Below, piece after piece: positions 21,042 to 30,596 of a DNA stretch of 64,000 bases. The stretch is from Enterobacter mori LMG 25706 (lineage in GTDB: Bacteria > Pseudomonadota > Gammaproteobacteria > Enterobacterales > Enterobacteriaceae), in contig NZ_GL890774.1 in assembly GCF_000211415.1 (NCBI RefSeq), positions 436,560 through 500,559 of the forward strand. Reading direction: 5' to 3'. A model generated the notes under the pieces. The model ran no database searches and had not been told where the DNA came from. It worked only from the letters and a program-made list of their open reading frames with translations. Both the position numbers and the translations under genes were made by a program. Numbering within the stretch: the first letter of the stretch is position 1; every line of letters begins with the position of its first letter.

Positions 21042-22973
21042 ATGATCAATTCTTTCCGCCGTGCGGGTCTGGGCACTAAGCTATCGCTGCTGACCGGTAT
21101 GAGTGTCGCCATTCTGTTTCTGCTTTTCACTTTTCTGTTCAGCCATAAAGCCAGCCAGCAGCTTGAAGATCTTGCCGTCGAAGATTTGCATAACCAGTCC
21201 ACCGGCATGGTCGATATGGTGCAGATGTTTAATACCAGTCTGAGCGAAGAGGTCGAAAGCTATACCCGACTGTTTACCACTTTCCTGCCTCAGCCATTTA
21301 CGGTCGATACGAGTCAGACCCGTACCATTAGCGGGATCAATGTGCCTTTGCTGAAAGGCGGTGAATCTGAACTGCATGAAAACAATGCTTTTTCTGACGA
21401 CTTTCTCAATCGTACGGGCGCAATCTCCACGCTGTTCGTTCGCAGCGGTAACGACTTTATTCGCGTTGCCACCTCTCTGCGCAAGGAGAATGGCGACCGG
21501 GCGATGGGAACCCTTCTGGATACCACCAGCCCGGCGTTTGCGTCCGTCACCAGGGGCGAGGTTTACCGTGGCCTGGCACTGCTGTTTGGTAAACGCTACA
21601 TCACCCAGTACCAGCCGGTTAAGAATGGTGAAGGCCAGGTTATTGGGATCATCTTTGTTGGGGTAGATATCACACACTCATGGAACGTTATGCGAGAGAA
21701 AATCCTCAACCGTCGGCTGGGCGAGAGCGGGCACTTCTATGTGCTGGATCGCAGCAACGGTAAAACGCGCGGGCAGTTCCTGTTTCACGGCAGTGAAGAG
21801 GGGCAACTGCCGAAGTGGGACAGCGCCACCCAACAGCAACTGCTGAGCGATTCCTCCGGCACGCTGGAGCGCGTAAGTGACGACGGCCGCACGCTGAAAA
21901 TGGCCTATACGCCGCTGCCGGGCTGGAACTGGACGATCGTGGGTGAAGTGGATAAATCGGTCCTTCTCGCAAGCGTCAACGCCATGCGTGACCGGTTCCT
22001 GCTGGCGGGCGTGGTGCTTTCCGTGCTCTTCGCGGGCCTGTTTGTGATGCTCATTCGCCGGATGCTGACCCGCCCGCTGCGTAACGTGATCGAGCTGGCC
22101 CGCCAGTATGCCGCAGGCGATCTGCGCGCCAGCCTGCCCGTAACGCGTCAGGATGAGGTCGGCCAGCTGGTTGATGCCATCAACGGTATTGGCGATGGGC
22201 TGCAAAAAATTGTCCTGCAGGTGCGTGAGGCCGCGGGCGAGATCCATTTGGGCACCAATGCGCTGGCTTCCGACACCGGAGAAATCTCGGAGCAGATCAA
22301 CAAGCAGGCCAGCAGCGTGGAAGAAACTCCCGCCAGCATGGAGCAGTTGGCCGCCACCGTGCAGCAAAATGCCGCCAACATGGAGCAAACGCAGCAGCTG
22401 GTGGGTGAAACCTCGCTCGCGGTTCATCAGGGCGGCGAAACGGTCACCCACGCGGTGTCGACTATGGACGACATCCGCGATGCCTCTAAACGCATTGAGG
22501 ACATTACCCGCGTGATTGAGTCCATCGCGTTCCAGACTAACATTCTGGCGCTGAATGCGGCGGTCGAAGCGGCTCGCGCGGGCGAACATGGCAAAGGCTT
22601 CGCCGTGGTGGCGCAGGAGGTTCGCGCCCTGGCGGCACGCAGTGCCAACGCGGTGAAGGAGATTGAACACCTGATTGGCGATACGCTGAACAAAGTAAGC
22701 GAAGGCCACGCGCTGTCAGAAAAGACGCGTCTGGCTATGGACGCCATCATTGTTCATATCGATAACATCAGCCAGCTGGTTACCGAGATCAACCACGCTT
22801 CCCGCGAACAATCCGCAGGGATTGGGCAGGTGAATCTTGCCATGACGCACATTGGCGAAGCGTCGCACATCAACGCCGACCGCGTCTCGCGCAGCGAGCA
22901 GACCGCACACACGCTGCGCGAGAAAGGCTCACACCTCACCCAACTGGTCAGCCTGTTCCAGCTAAAAGGCTAA
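21042..22973 (+). CDS. methyl-accepting chemotaxis protein with large Cache-type sensor
   Basis: A 643-residue receptor. TM1 is at about 14-34, a periplasmic Cache-type sensor of about 270 residues follows (RYITQYQPVKNGEGQVIGIIFVGVDI is its core), then TM2 at about 315-338, HAMP, and a signalling hairpin with FQTNILALNAAVEAARAGEH. It ends FQLKG and has no NWETF tether, so its methylation would rely on tethered receptors. Residue 430 is Pro in VEETPASMEQL, where most enteric receptors have Ala in the first methylation helix. The ligand is unknown. It overlaps the convergent aidB end by four bases. Confidence 0.9.
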   Translation: MINSFRRAGLGTKLSLLTGMSVAILFLLFTFLFSHKASQQLEDLAVEDLHNQSTGMVDMVQMFNTSLSEEVESYTRLFTTFLPQPFTVDTSQTRTISGINVPLLKGGESELHENNAFSDDFLNRTGAISTLFVRSGNDFIRVATSLRKENGDRAMGTLLDTTSPAFASVTRGEVYRGLALLFGKRYITQYQPVKNGEGQVIGIIFVGVDITHSWNVMREKILNRRLGESGHFYVLDRSNGKTRGQFLFHGSEEGQLPKWDSATQQQLLSDSSGTLERVSDDGRTLKMAYTPLPGWNWTIVGEVDKSVLLASVNAMRDRFLLAGVVLSVLFAGLFVMLIRRMLTRPLRNVIELARQYAAGDLRASLPVTRQDEVGQLVDAINGIGDGLQKIVLQVREAAGEIHLGTNALASDTGEISEQINKQASSVEETPASMEQLAATVQQNAANMEQTQQLVGETSLAVHQGGETVTHAVSTMDDIRDASKRIEDITRVIESIAFQTNILALNAAVEAARAGEHGKGFAVVAQEVRALAARSANAVKEIEHLIGDTLNKVSEGHALSEKTRLAMDAIIVHIDNISQLVTEINHASREQSAGIGQVNLAMTHIGEASHINADRVSRSEQTAHTLREKGSHLTQLVSLFQLKG

Positions 22974-24592
22974 CCGACTCTGCCCGTGGCGCGCAGCAGC
23001 AGGTCATTTTGCCCCTGCTCGCTCATTAGCGTTCCGCCACGGGTATCCAGCATCATGCGGCACCACGCCTGCGCCACGGGCGGTGAAGCGTGTCGCAGCA
23101 TCTGGCTTCCGGCACCCAGTAAAAAGAGCTGTTGAGCAATCTCCCGGCCCTGTGCCTCCTGCGGCTTACGCAGTTTTTGCTGCAGCTGTCGCCAGCTGCG
23201 GTCGAAGTGTCTGTCCTGCCCTTTTACCTGCGCAAACTCGTCAGCAAGCAGATCGTGGATCCCCGGCTGCTTCGCCAGCACGCGCAGCACGTCCAGGCAC
23301 ATGATATTGCCCGATCCTTCCCAGATGCTGTTGACCGGCATTTCACGGTACAGACGGGGAAGTTCGCTCTCTTCGCAATATCCGATCCCACCCAGCACTT
23401 CCATCGCCTCAGCGACAAACGGAATGCCCGCTTTACACACGCTAAATTTCGCCGCCGGAGTGAAGAGCCGCGCCCAGGCAGCTTCTTGCGGATCGGCACG
23501 CTTGTCCCACGCGCGGGCCAGGCGGAACAGCAGCGCCGTGTGCCCCTCCAGCACCAGCGCCATCCGGCTTAACACCTCACGCATTATCGGCTGGTCGATA
23601 AGATTTTTACCGAAGGTTTGCCGCTGATGGGCATGATAAAGCGCCACCGACAGCGCCCGACGCATGAGTCCGTGGCTGCCCAGCGCGCAGTCGAAGCGCG
23701 TCAGACCGCCCATTTTGAGTATCTGCCGTACCCCTTCACCTTCTTCCCCCAACAACCAGCCGGAGGCATCGAGGAATTCCGCCTCGCTGCTGGCGTTGGA
23801 GCGGTTCCCGAGCTTGTCCTTGAGGCGTTCCAGGCGGACGGCGTTGCGTTGTCCGTCGGGTAAAAAGCGCGGCACAAAAAAGCAGGATAGCCCGCCCTTA
23901 GCCTGGGCCAGCACCAGATGTGCATCGCTTTGCGGCACGGAGAAAAACCATTTATGCCCCACCAGCCGGTAGCTGCCGTCGCTGCATTTTTCCGCTTTGG
24001 TGGTATTGCTCAGCACGTCTGAGCCGCCCTGCTTTTCCGTCATCCCCATACCGATCAGCAGGCCGCGCTTTTGCGCGCCGGGGGCCAGATGCGGATCGTA
24101 GCGATCGCTGAGCAGCAGCGTGAGCCAGTCGTGAAATATTTTGGGGAGCGCCTGCTGCAGCAGCGGCGTGGCGGCGAACGTCATGGTGACAGGGCACAGC
24201 GTGCCGGCCTCCACCTGAGCATGAAGTACAAAGCGCGCGGCCCGAGCGACAAATGACCCTTTACGCGCCTCCTCTTCCCACGCCAGGTTATGCACGCGGT
24301 TGGCGCAAAGCCCCTGCATCAGCAGATGCCATGCCGGATGAAAACGCACGTCGTCCAGCCGCTCCCCCGTGGGGTCATAGCGTAACAGCTCGGGCGGGTT
24401 GACGTTTGCCAACCTGCCAAGCTCCAGCGACTCCGCGGTACCTAATTGCTGCCCGATACTGGCGAGCAACTCAATATCCCACTCGGCGCCTTCACGCGTA
24501 ACCGCATCGCGCAGGGCGCAGTCCGAGAGAAAAAGGTTGCTGTTGGAAAGCGGTGCCGGTTGATTGAAAACGGTGTGGGTCTGCCAGTGCAT
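22970..24592 (-). CDS. aidB: alkylation-response acyl-CoA dehydrogenase-fold protein AidB
   Basis: 541 residues, the E. coli length. Acyl-CoA dehydrogenase fold with FAD region GMGMTEKQGGSDVLSNTT and FFSVPQSDAH, the arginine-rich helix REMPVNSIWEGSGN, and a C-terminal DNA-binding extension (about 445-541). E. coli AidB belongs to the Ada response, binds FAD and dsDNA and protects against alkylation. The start at 24592 (MHWQTHTVFNQP) has GGAGGGAG upstream. yjfI to yjfC, which lie between rlmB and aidB in E. coli, are missing here. Confidence 0.95.
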   Translation of the reverse strand: MHWQTHTVFNQPAPLSNSNLFLSDCALRDAVTREGAEWDIELLASIGQQLGTAESLELGRLANVNPPELLRYDPTGERLDDVRFHPAWHLLMQGLCANRVHNLAWEEEARKGSFVARAARFVLHAQVEAGTLCPVTMTFAATPLLQQALPKIFHDWLTLLLSDRYDPHLAPGAQKRGLLIGMGMTEKQGGSDVLSNTTKAEKCSDGSYRLVGHKWFFSVPQSDAHLVLAQAKGGLSCFFVPRFLPDGQRNAVRLERLKDKLGNRSNASSEAEFLDASGWLLGEEGEGVRQILKMGGLTRFDCALGSHGLMRRALSVALYHAHQRQTFGKNLIDQPIMREVLSRMALVLEGHTALLFRLARAWDKRADPQEAAWARLFTPAAKFSVCKAGIPFVAEAMEVLGGIGYCEESELPRLYREMPVNSIWEGSGNIMCLDVLRVLAKQPGIHDLLADEFAQVKGQDRHFDRSWRQLQQKLRKPQEAQGREIAQQLFLLGAGSQMLRHASPPVAQAWCRMMLDTRGGTLMSEQGQNDLLLRATGRVG

Positions 24593-24785
24593 GCTGTCTC
24601 CCTCCTTCAGTGGCAATGACGGTAAGTATGGACAGACCGCGCGCACGCTGCATGGGAGGGGAATCACACGTTCACGATCCCGCTGATATCATTCGTGAAA
24701 TAGCTCACATAACATAAGAATAAACTATTTCATCACTTCGCTTTTGTTGAATAATTTATTCTTACCCCTTTCAGTGAGGATCGTT

Positions 24786-26060
24786 ATGCAACGGGACGCG
24801 CATAAGCGTGCATTAATTGCAGGCTCCATTGGCAACTTTATCGAGTGGTATGAGTTTGCGGTCTACGGTTTTCTGGCGACCGTTATCGCGAAAAACTTCT
24901 TCCAGCTTGAAGGAGAAGCGGGGCTTACCAGCCTGATCCTCACCTACGCCTCGTTTGCCATCGCCTTCTTCTTCCGCCCGCTGGGTGCGGTGGTGTTTGG
25001 CCGCATCGGCGACCGGATTGGCCGTAAGCCGACGCTAATCATTGTGCTGGTGCTGATGACGCTCGCTACCGCCGCCATCGGCATTGTGCCGGTCTACGCC
25101 AGCATCGGGATAGCCGCCCCGCTCATTATTACACTGCTTCGCATCCTGCAGGGACTGTTCGCGGGGGGCGAGTACGGCGGTGCGGTCTCGCTGATGACGG
25201 AGTTCGCCCCGCGCGGCAAGCGTGGACTCTATGGCGCGTGGCAGTCCTTTACCGTGGCGCTGGGGCTGCTGGCGGGGGCAGGCATCGTGGCGCTGCTCTC
25301 CGCCCTCCTCACGCCGGAAGCCCTCCACGACTGGGGCTGGCGCATTCCGTTCTTCCTGGCGCTGCCTATGGGCGTCGTTGCGCTGTGGCTTCGAGTCAGC
25401 ATGGAGGAGCCCCCCAGCTTTGTGCAGCAGCAGGATAAACCGGCTGTCGCTCAGGCGGATACTGCCGCCACGCTCCGGGCCATCATGATGGGGATTGGCC
25501 GCGTGATGGTCTGGTCTGCTGCGGGGTATACCTATCTGGTGATAATGCCGACCTATCTGCAGTCGGCGCTGCACACCGGGTTTAACCAGGCACTGCTGAT
25601 AGCGGTGATTTCGAATATTGGGTTTGCGCTGACGATTATTCCGTCGGGGATCCTGAGCGACCGGATCGGGCGCCGCACGGTGATGATTATCGCCACCGCG
25701 CTTTTGCTGATCCTCGCCCTGCCGCTGCTGAAAATCCTGCAGGCGGAGTCGAGTACGCTGGCGGTGAAGGCTGTTGTGGTGTTGATTGCGGGTGGTCTGG
25801 TCGGGATGCTGGCAGGACCAGGCCCGGCAATGCTATCTGAGATGTTCCCGACACGCGTGCGCTATACAGGACTGGGGCTGGCCTACTCTTTGTCGAACGC
25901 GATTTTCTCAGGATGTGCAGGGTTAATCATTACCGGACTGATTAAGCAGACGGGCAACCTGGATATTCCGGCGTATTACGTGATGGCGACGGCAGTGGTG
26001 AGTATCTTTGCGCTGATGACGCTGAGAAAGGATGACCATTTACGATCGCTGGAGGAGTGA
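24786..26060 (+). CDS. MFS metabolite:H+ symporter (ProP/ShiA/KgtP-type)
   Basis: A 424-residue, twelve-helix major facilitator of the metabolite:H+ symporter family. The hallmarks are GNFIEWYEFAVYGFLAT in TM1, GRIGDRIGRKPTL in the 2-3 loop, LLRILQGLFAGGEYGGA in TM4 and a second-half loop SDRIGRRTV. Relatives import proline/betaine, shikimate, citrate or 2-oxoglutarate. The substrate is not decidable. The ATG at 24786 has GAGGA five bases upstream. It occupies the yjfI-yjfC position of E. coli. Confidence 0.85.
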   Translation: MQRDAHKRALIAGSIGNFIEWYEFAVYGFLATVIAKNFFQLEGEAGLTSLILTYASFAIAFFFRPLGAVVFGRIGDRIGRKPTLIIVLVLMTLATAAIGIVPVYASIGIAAPLIITLLRILQGLFAGGEYGGAVSLMTEFAPRGKRGLYGAWQSFTVALGLLAGAGIVALLSALLTPEALHDWGWRIPFFLALPMGVVALWLRVSMEEPPSFVQQQDKPAVAQADTAATLRAIMMGIGRVMVWSAAGYTYLVIMPTYLQSALHTGFNQALLIAVISNIGFALTIIPSGILSDRIGRRTVMIIATALLLILALPLLKILQAESSTLAVKAVVVLIAGGLVGMLAGPGPAMLSEMFPTRVRYTGLGLAYSLSNAIFSGCAGLIITGLIKQTGNLDIPAYYVMATAVVSIFALMTLRKDDHLRSLEE

Positions 26061-26090
26061 GGTTGTCACCGTCTGGTGCCCTCACCCCGG

Positions 26091-26111
26091 CCCTCTCCCA
26101 CCGGGAGAGGG
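26091..26111. repeat. dispersed CCCTCTCCC hairpin repeat
   Basis: The stem CCCTCTCCC/GGGAGAGGG is preceded by CCTCACCCCGG, the same element as at 5966-5986. It lies between the convergent MFS gene and rlmB. Confidence 0.6.
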
Positions 26112-26122
26112 AGAAAACATAA

Positions 26123-26145
26123 AAGGCCGCCCTGCGGACGGCCTT
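26123..26145 (-). terminator. terminator of rlmB
   Basis: The stem AAGGCCG/CGGCCTT has a nine-base loop. On the minus strand it is followed by TTATGTTTT, just after the rlmB stop. Confidence 0.75.
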
Positions 26146-26150
26146 GCTGT

Positions 26151-26885
26151 TTATTCTCCCCGCTGACGCACCGCTTCAAACAGGCAGATACCCGTCGCAA
26201 CGGACACATTCAGGGACGACACGCTGCCCGCCATCGGGATGCTGATAAGCTCGTCACAGTGCTCGCGCGTCAGACGACGCATCCCTTCGCCTTCCGCCCC
26301 CATCACCAGAGCCAGACGGCCGGTCATTTTGCTCTGGTACAGAGTATGGTCCGCTTCACCGGCGGTACCGACGATCCAGATATTCTCTTCCTGCAGCAGA
26401 CGCATGGTACGCGCCAGGTTGGTCACGCGGATCAGCGGAACGTTTTCCGCCGCGCCGCAGGCCACTTTCTTCGCCGTCGCGTTCAGCTGCGCGGAGCGAT
26501 CTTTCGGTACAATCACCGCGTGTACGCCCGCCGCATCGGCACTACGCAGGCAGGCACCGAGGTTGTGCGGATCGGTAACGCCATCGAGGATCAGGAAGAA
26601 CGGGTTATCCAGTTCGGCAATCAGATCCGGCAGATCGTTTTCCTGATACTGACGGCCCGGCTTCACACGCGCAATAATGCCCTGGTGCACCGCACCTTCA
26701 CTTTTCTCATCCAGGAACTGGCGGTTCGCCAGCTGGATCACCACGCCCTGCGCTTCCAGCGCGTGGATCAGCGGCATCAGACGCTTATCTTCACGCCCTT
26801 TCAGAATAAAGACTTCCTGAAAACGCTCCGGTGCGCGCTCGAGAAGGGCCTGCACCGCGTGGATGCCGTAAATCATTTCACTCAT
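26151..26885 (-). CDS. rlmB: 23S rRNA (Gm2251) 2'-O-methyltransferase RlmB
   Basis: A 244-residue SpoU/TrmH-family enzyme. An N-terminal L30-like RNA-binding domain (about 1-75) precedes the knotted SAM domain with [27 protein letters not shown] and [14 protein letters not shown]. It methylates G2251 in the peptidyl-transferase P loop. In E. coli rlmB directly follows rnr; here about 11 kb of other genes separate them. A TATAAT -10-like box on the minus strand (26953-26958) may give it its own promoter. Confidence 0.96.
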   Translation of the reverse strand: MSEMIYGIHAVQALLERAPERFQEVFILKGREDKRLMPLIHALEAQGVVIQLANRQFLDEKSEGAVHQGIIARVKPGRQYQENDLPDLIAELDNPFFLILDGVTDPHNLGACLRSADAAGVHAVIVPKDRSAQLNATAKKVACGAAENVPLIRVTNLARTMRLLQEENIWIVGTAGEADHTLYQSKMTGRLALVMGAEGEGMRRLTREHCDELISIPMAGSVSSLNVSVATGICLFEAVRQRGE

Positions 26886-26991
26886 TGAACTTACTCGTTT
26901 TAGGCGGTGTGCGCCGGGTTAAATTGGGTCGTGATAGAGATCGCTTGCGCCTATTATAACCGACCCGGCGTTCAAATCGACCCTGACAGTT

Positions 26992-27792
26992 TTACCCATT
27001 GGCCACCACGCGCGTTTCCTCCTCCTTTACGGGATGAGCGGGCAAAATGGCATCCAGAAGATAGCGCGTATACTCATGCTGAGGCGCACTAAAAAGCTGC
27101 GCCGTCTCGCCCTGTTCAACCAGCGATCCCCGGTACATCACCCCGACCCTGTCCGCTATGTGCCTGACAACGTTGAGATCGTGGGAAATAAAGAGATATG
27201 CCAGCCCATGCTCCTTCTGTAGCTGCATAAGCAAATTCAGGATCTGTGACTGAATGGAGACATCAAGCGCTGAAACCGGCTCATCGCAAACAATCAGTTT
27301 TGGCTTCAGTATCAGCGCCCGGGCAATACCGATCCGTTGACGCTGGCCGCCAGAAAACTCATGCGGATAACGGGCGGCACCCCGGGGGCGCAGGCCAACC
27401 TGCTCGAGTATATGAGCAACCTGCGCTTTTCGATTGCCTATGCCGTGAATCGTCAGCGGCTCTTCAAGGCTATAACCCACGGTGCGTTTAGGGTCGAGCG
27501 ATGAGAGGGGATCCTGAAAAATCATCTGCATGTCGCGGCGCACGCTGCGCCATCCTGCGGTATTCAGTCCTGTCAGTGAACGGCCTTCAAACGCGACGTC
27601 GCCTGCATTGGCTGAGGTTAGCCCCAGCACAAGACGGCCGATGGTGCTCTTACCGCTGCCAGACTCACCGACCAGCGCCCAGGTTTCACCTGCGTTCAGG
27701 GTAAAGCTGACGTTATCCACCGCATGCACCTTCTGCCCACGGTGATGGAATATTTTCGACAAATTGTTCACGCTTAATAAGGGTATCGTCAT
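26992..27792 (-). CDS. peptide-type ABC transporter ATP-binding protein (DppF/OppF-like)
   Basis: A 266-residue ABC ATPase. Walker A is GESGSGKST, the signature is FSGGQRQRIGIARA, Walker B with D-loop is LIVCDEPVSALD and the switch His is in FISHDLNVV. It energises the peptide-type importer encoded just upstream. Last gene of the 11-gene minus-strand operon. Its start overlaps the DppD-like stop (ATGA). Confidence 0.93.
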   Translation of the reverse strand: MTIPLLSVNNLSKIFHHRGQKVHAVDNVSFTLNAGETWALVGESGSGKSTIGRLVLGLTSANAGDVAFEGRSLTGLNTAGWRSVRRDMQMIFQDPLSSLDPKRTVGYSLEEPLTIHGIGNRKAQVAHILEQVGLRPRGAARYPHEFSGGQRQRIGIARALILKPKLIVCDEPVSALDVSIQSQILNLLMQLQKEHGLAYLFISHDLNVVRHIADRVGVMYRGSLVEQGETAQLFSAPQHEYTRYLLDAILPAHPVKEEETRVVANG

Positions 27793-28778
27793 CCAGCCGC
27801 TCCTGTTTCCTCGGCCCGCCAGCAGCGAACCTGCTGTGCCTTGTATCCCACCGTCTGCAGCTCGGGGGCTTGCGTGCGGCAGCGGGGTTGCGCCAGCGGG
27901 CAGCGATCGGCGTAGCTACCTCCTGAAGGAAATGCATGCAATGAAGGTACCTGACCACTGATTTCGGCCAGCGGTGTTTTGGGAGGATGCTCCGCCGAAG
28001 GACGAGCAGCCAGCAGCGCACGGGTATAAGGATGGCGCGGTTGTGCAAAGAGCGTATGAACATCAGTCTCTTCCACAACCTGTCCGGCATACAGTACGAC
28101 AACGCGCTGGCAAAGCCGCGCCACGACGCTTAAATCGTGGGTAATGATGACAATCCCCATGCCCGTCTGCTGCTTAAGTCCGTCGAGTAAATCGAGGATC
28201 TGCGCCTGAATAGTGGCATCCAGCGCTGTAGTCGGTTCGTCAGCAATCAGCAGCGAAGGAGAGGTCGCAATCGCCATGGCGATCATCACGCGCTGACGCA
28301 TTCCGCCTGAAAGCTCATGCGGCCAGGCATTGGCGCAGCGGGCAGGATCGGCAATACCAACCTGGGCCAACAGGCCTATCGTTTTCTGCTGACGCTGGGC
28401 GCGTTTAAGATAGGTATGCAGCCGCAAGCTTTCATCAATTTGAGCACCAATGGTCATCACCGGATTAAGGCTGGCGAGCGGATCCTGAAAAATCATCGCC
28501 ATCTCTCGCCCACACCGTTGACGTCGTACTTTTGCCGACAGCGAGTGCTGCGCCCTCCCCCCCAGAATGACCTCACCCTTGACCCGGCTGGTGCGGGATG
28601 AAAGCAGTCCCATTAACGCCTGAGCAGTCACACTCTTGCCGCAGCCCGATTCCCCGATGATGCCGAGAGTTTCATGGGTGTTCACCCGGAAAGAAACGCC
28701 ACGCACCGGAGAGACAACGCCCATTCTCGTCGCGAATGTAACCTCAAGATTATTCACCTCAAGTAAGGCTTCAGCCAT
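27789..28778 (-). CDS. peptide-type ABC transporter ATP-binding protein (DppD/OppD-like)
   Basis: A 329-residue ABC ATPase. Walker A is GESGCGKS, the signature is LSGGMRQRVMIAMA and Walker B is LLIADEPTTALD. A C-terminal OppD-type extension (about 260-329) contains four cysteines in a CPLAQPRC ... RCW pattern, as in DppD proteins that can hold an Fe-S cluster. The start at 28778 (MAEALLEVNN) overlaps the permease stop by 8 bases. An upstream ATG would lengthen it without family support. Confidence 0.92.
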   Translation of the reverse strand: MAEALLEVNNLEVTFATRMGVVSPVRGVSFRVNTHETLGIIGESGCGKSVTAQALMGLLSSRTSRVKGEVILGGRAQHSLSAKVRRQRCGREMAMIFQDPLASLNPVMTIGAQIDESLRLHTYLKRAQRQQKTIGLLAQVGIADPARCANAWPHELSGGMRQRVMIAMAIATSPSLLIADEPTTALDATIQAQILDLLDGLKQQTGMGIVIITHDLSVVARLCQRVVVLYAGQVVEETDVHTLFAQPRHPYTRALLAARPSAEHPPKTPLAEISGQVPSLHAFPSGGSYADRCPLAQPRCRTQAPELQTVGYKAQQVRCWRAEETGAAG

Positions 28779-29631
28779 GGCGTCCTCCCTGTTTAAGCAG
28801 ACGCAACACACGGCGAGGCAGAGGTTTAAGGCCCGGGTCAGCGCCATCTCGCAGATCATCGCCAATAATATTTAAACCCAGGATCAGCAACACAATGGCG
28901 AGCCCCGGAAAGAAGGTCATCCACCAGGCGGTGAAGATCACGGCCTTTCCTTCAAGTAATAAGTTGCCCAGGCTTGGCATCGGGGCTGGCACGCCAGAAC
29001 CGAGAAAGCTCAAGGCTGCTTCGGTAAGAATGGCCACTGAAAACACCCAGCTGACCTGCACGATAAACGGCGAGATCACGTTAGGCAAAAGGTGCAGCCA
29101 GATAATGCGCGAGGCACCTGCCCCCTGCGCGCGCAGGGCTTCAATAAAGTTCTCCTCCTTGATCACCATGGCCGCACCTCGGATCACCCGCGCAACCGAC
29201 GGCACGTATACCAACGATAGCGCCAGCACCACGTTGGCGATATTCGGTCCGAGCACGCCGACAATGGCGATCGCCAGTAGCAAAGACGGAAAGGCAAAAA
29301 GACCATCACAGACGCGCATCAGGATCCTGTCTACCGGACGATACCAGGCGCACAGTAGCCCGATGATCATCCCCGTCACACCAGCTATCACCGCTACCGC
29401 TGCGCCCACCGAGAGCGACACGCGCACCGCCAGCGCCACACGGACAAAGAGATCCCGCCCGAAGTTATCGGTGCCGAACCAGTGTTCCGTAGAGGGAGGG
29501 GTCAATCGGCTTAACGGATCGAGGCTGTAGGGATCGTAAGGGCTTACCATGCTTGCAAAAAATGACAGCACCACAATGGCACCCAGCACGGCGGGCCAAA
29601 TTAAAAGCCCCGGATTTCTGCAGGTAATCAT
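28771..29631 (-). CDS. peptide-type ABC permease (DppC/OppC-like)
   Basis: A 286-residue inner-membrane permease of the DppC type. After TM1 comes the family block PLSRLTPPSTEHWFGTDNFG. The ATPase-coupling EAA loop is EALRAQGAGASRIIWLHLLPN. Five to six further helices follow. The start ATG overlaps the DppB-like stop codon (ATGA) with GGAGGGG upstream. Partner of the gene before it in the operon. Confidence 0.92.
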   Translation of the reverse strand: MITCRNPGLLIWPAVLGAIVVLSFFASMVSPYDPYSLDPLSRLTPPSTEHWFGTDNFGRDLFVRVALAVRVSLSVGAAVAVIAGVTGMIIGLLCAWYRPVDRILMRVCDGLFAFPSLLLAIAIVGVLGPNIANVVLALSLVYVPSVARVIRGAAMVIKEENFIEALRAQGAGASRIIWLHLLPNVISPFIVQVSWVFSVAILTEAALSFLGSGVPAPMPSLGNLLLEGKAVIFTAWWMTFFPGLAIVLLILGLNIIGDDLRDGADPGLKPLPRRVLRLLKQGGRHG

Positions 29632-30584
29632 TTTTCCCCTCCGTCGACGGACAGGCGCGGATCGGCAAGATAGTTCAGAAGATCCACTGCCAGGTTGATC
29701 AACACGTAGCAAACGGTGATCAGCAACACTACGCCCTGGATCACCGTCACGTCACGCCGCTCGATCGAATCTACAATGCGCGATCCCACGCCGGGAATAC
29801 CGAACACGCTTTCGATCACGATCGTGCCGGTTATCAGCGACGCGAAGGATTCACCGCACATGGTCAGTATGGGGATCAGGCTGTTTTTGAGCGTGTGTCG
29901 CAAAACCACAAGCCACTCCGGGACCCCTTTTGCTCGTGCAGTGTTGATAAAAGGCTCTTGCAATACATCCAGCATCACGGCACGGGTCATGCGGGCAATC
30001 AGTGCGGCGATGCGCAACCCCAGCGCGATAGCAGGTAGGGTTAGGTACCAGACGTTCAGCCAGAAATCATCGTTGGTAGAGCGATACCCCACCACCGGAA
30101 ACCAGCGCAGCTGAACGGCAAAGAAGAAGATGAGGACGAGGCCGAGCAAAAAACCCCGACCCGACATGCCGAAAGTCGCCAGCATACGAATGATGCGATC
30201 CGTGATGCCGCCATGTTGCCAGGCGCTTATCCCGCCCCCCGCCAGTCCCAGAATGAGCGCAATGAGTTGAGCATAGAATGCCAGCGCCAGCGTCGGCGTC
30301 AGGTGCTGTAAAAATAGCGACATAACGCTGATATTTAAAAACAGGGAATGTCCCAAATCACCGGTCAGGATCTCGCCAAACCAGCTGAAAAACTGCACCA
30401 GCAGGGGCCGATCCAGCCCCATCTGCTGGCGCAGCGCAGCAATATCCTGAGGACTGGCATCATTCCCCAGGATCACCAGCGCCGGATCGCCCGGTGCGAG
30501 ATGAATCAAGCAAAACACCACTACCGACACCACCAGCAGCACCGGCAGAAGTGCCAGCAGGCGGTGAAAAAGGTATCTTCTCAT
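29628..30584 (-). CDS. peptide-type ABC permease (DppB/OppB-like)
   Basis: A 318-residue permease with six membrane helices. The N-terminal signature is RYLFHRLLALLPVLLVVSVV followed by LAPGDPALVILG, and the EAA loop is NTARAKGVPEWLVVLRHTLKN. It forms the membrane channel with the DppC-like partner. Lies 12 bp after the binding-protein gene. Confidence 0.92.
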   Translation of the reverse strand: MRRYLFHRLLALLPVLLVVSVVVFCLIHLAPGDPALVILGNDASPQDIAALRQQMGLDRPLLVQFFSWFGEILTGDLGHSLFLNISVMSLFLQHLTPTLALAFYAQLIALILGLAGGGISAWQHGGITDRIIRMLATFGMSGRGFLLGLVLIFFFAVQLRWFPVVGYRSTNDDFWLNVWYLTLPAIALGLRIAALIARMTRAVMLDVLQEPFINTARAKGVPEWLVVLRHTLKNSLIPILTMCGESFASLITGTIVIESVFGIPGVGSRIVDSIERRDVTVIQGVVLLITVCYVLINLAVDLLNYLADPRLSVDGGEK

Positions 30585-30596
30585 CGCCTTCTCCCG

